A stretch of DNA of 64,000 nt from Cinclus cinclus. Its lineage: Eukaryota; Chordata; Aves; Passeriformes; Cinclidae. The translations under genes and the position numbers were made by a program. Under the pieces are notes generated by a model. That model had not been told where the DNA came from. It worked only from the letters and a program-made list of their open reading frames with translations, and did not search any database. This document shows positions 63,557 to 64,000 of the stretch, piece after piece. The stretch's first letter is position 1, and the number at the start of each line of letters is the position of its first letter. Where the stretch lies: assembly GCF_963662255.1 (NCBI RefSeq), contig NC_085049.1, positions 26,878,142-26,942,141 of the forward strand. The letters are read 5' to 3'.

Positions 63557-64000
63557 CTGGCCTGAATGAGACAGAGGCAGAAGTGTGTGCTGGGAAGCTC
63601 AGCTGAAACACTGGAAGAATTGTAAACTCTGAAAGGCAGGAGCTATGAAATTATCATATACAGCCTACCTAGAAAGCACTTTGCAAAGAAGGATCCAGGT
63701 CAATGCCACATTTAAAAGGTCAAGTCTCCTTATTTTGACCTCATGTTCCGCCTGCTTGGCTATTACAAAGTACCAAAATCCAAAGTTTTTTTGCACGTGT
63801 CACCTCCCTAATCTCTTCCTGTATTTTACTGTGATGATTTAATGTAAAAATACACTAGAGACTAAAGACACACCCTTTACCCTGCTGTGTACCCTAATTC
63901 TTGAGGTTTTTCCTCCCACGTGCTCTTGTTCCAGAACTGGGAATCTCCTTTGGTAGTGGGGCTCAGCACTAGCAGGCAGAGCCACGGTACTTTTGCTGTG
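63557..64000. other. Intergenic DNA at the window end
   Basis: Unique sequence; nothing recognised. Confidence 0.6.

Noticed and set aside
33660..64000. An antisense or divergent CCND2 noncoding RNA
   Set aside because: Known in human, but no exon structure can be supported from this sequence alone.

Overview
The window looks like bird nuclear DNA, most likely a songbird. The evidence is one multi-exon vertebrate gene with an avian-looking protein, about twenty fragments of CR1 LINEs (the dominant bird retrotransposon), and one solo retroviral LTR of a kind common in passerines. No prokaryotic features, tRNA, rRNA or CRISPR array were seen. No database search was possible, so family names rest on recognition.

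The only protein-coding gene I can support is CCND2 (cyclin D2), complete on the minus strand. Its five coding exons are 31465-31271, 29823-29608, 27101-26942, 16096-15966 and 5061-4906. They join in frame with GT/AG borders to an 858-base CDS (285 residues plus stop). The RB-binding LxCxE motif, both cyclin folds and the C-terminal Thr-Pro degron are present. The 3' UTR runs about 4.2 kb to an AATAAA at 737-732. A CpG island (about 30.2-33.7 kb) covers exon 1, the 5' UTR and the promoter.

Layout by region: 1-711 is downstream flank. 712-4905 is the 3' UTR, free of transposons but rich in A/C tracts (U/G tracts in the mRNA). 5062-31270 holds four introns (10.9, 10.8, 2.5 and 1.4 kb) with eight CR1 fragments and an LTR nested inside one of them. 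31466-33660 is the 5' UTR, promoter and CpG island. 33660-64000 is upstream intergenic DNA with no gene that I can support. Its first 4.7 kb is transposon-free, and the rest carries about a dozen CR1 fragments separated by unique AT-rich blocks that may hold distal regulatory DNA.

I found no undescribed system. The points worth a second look are a short loop in the second cyclin fold, homopolymers just upstream of the start codon, a G-rich 11-bp minisatellite next to CTCF-like and E-box motifs, a CTG repeat next to the exon 3 donor, paired SOX-like motifs upstream, and two CR1-associated open frames of 280-285 codons.
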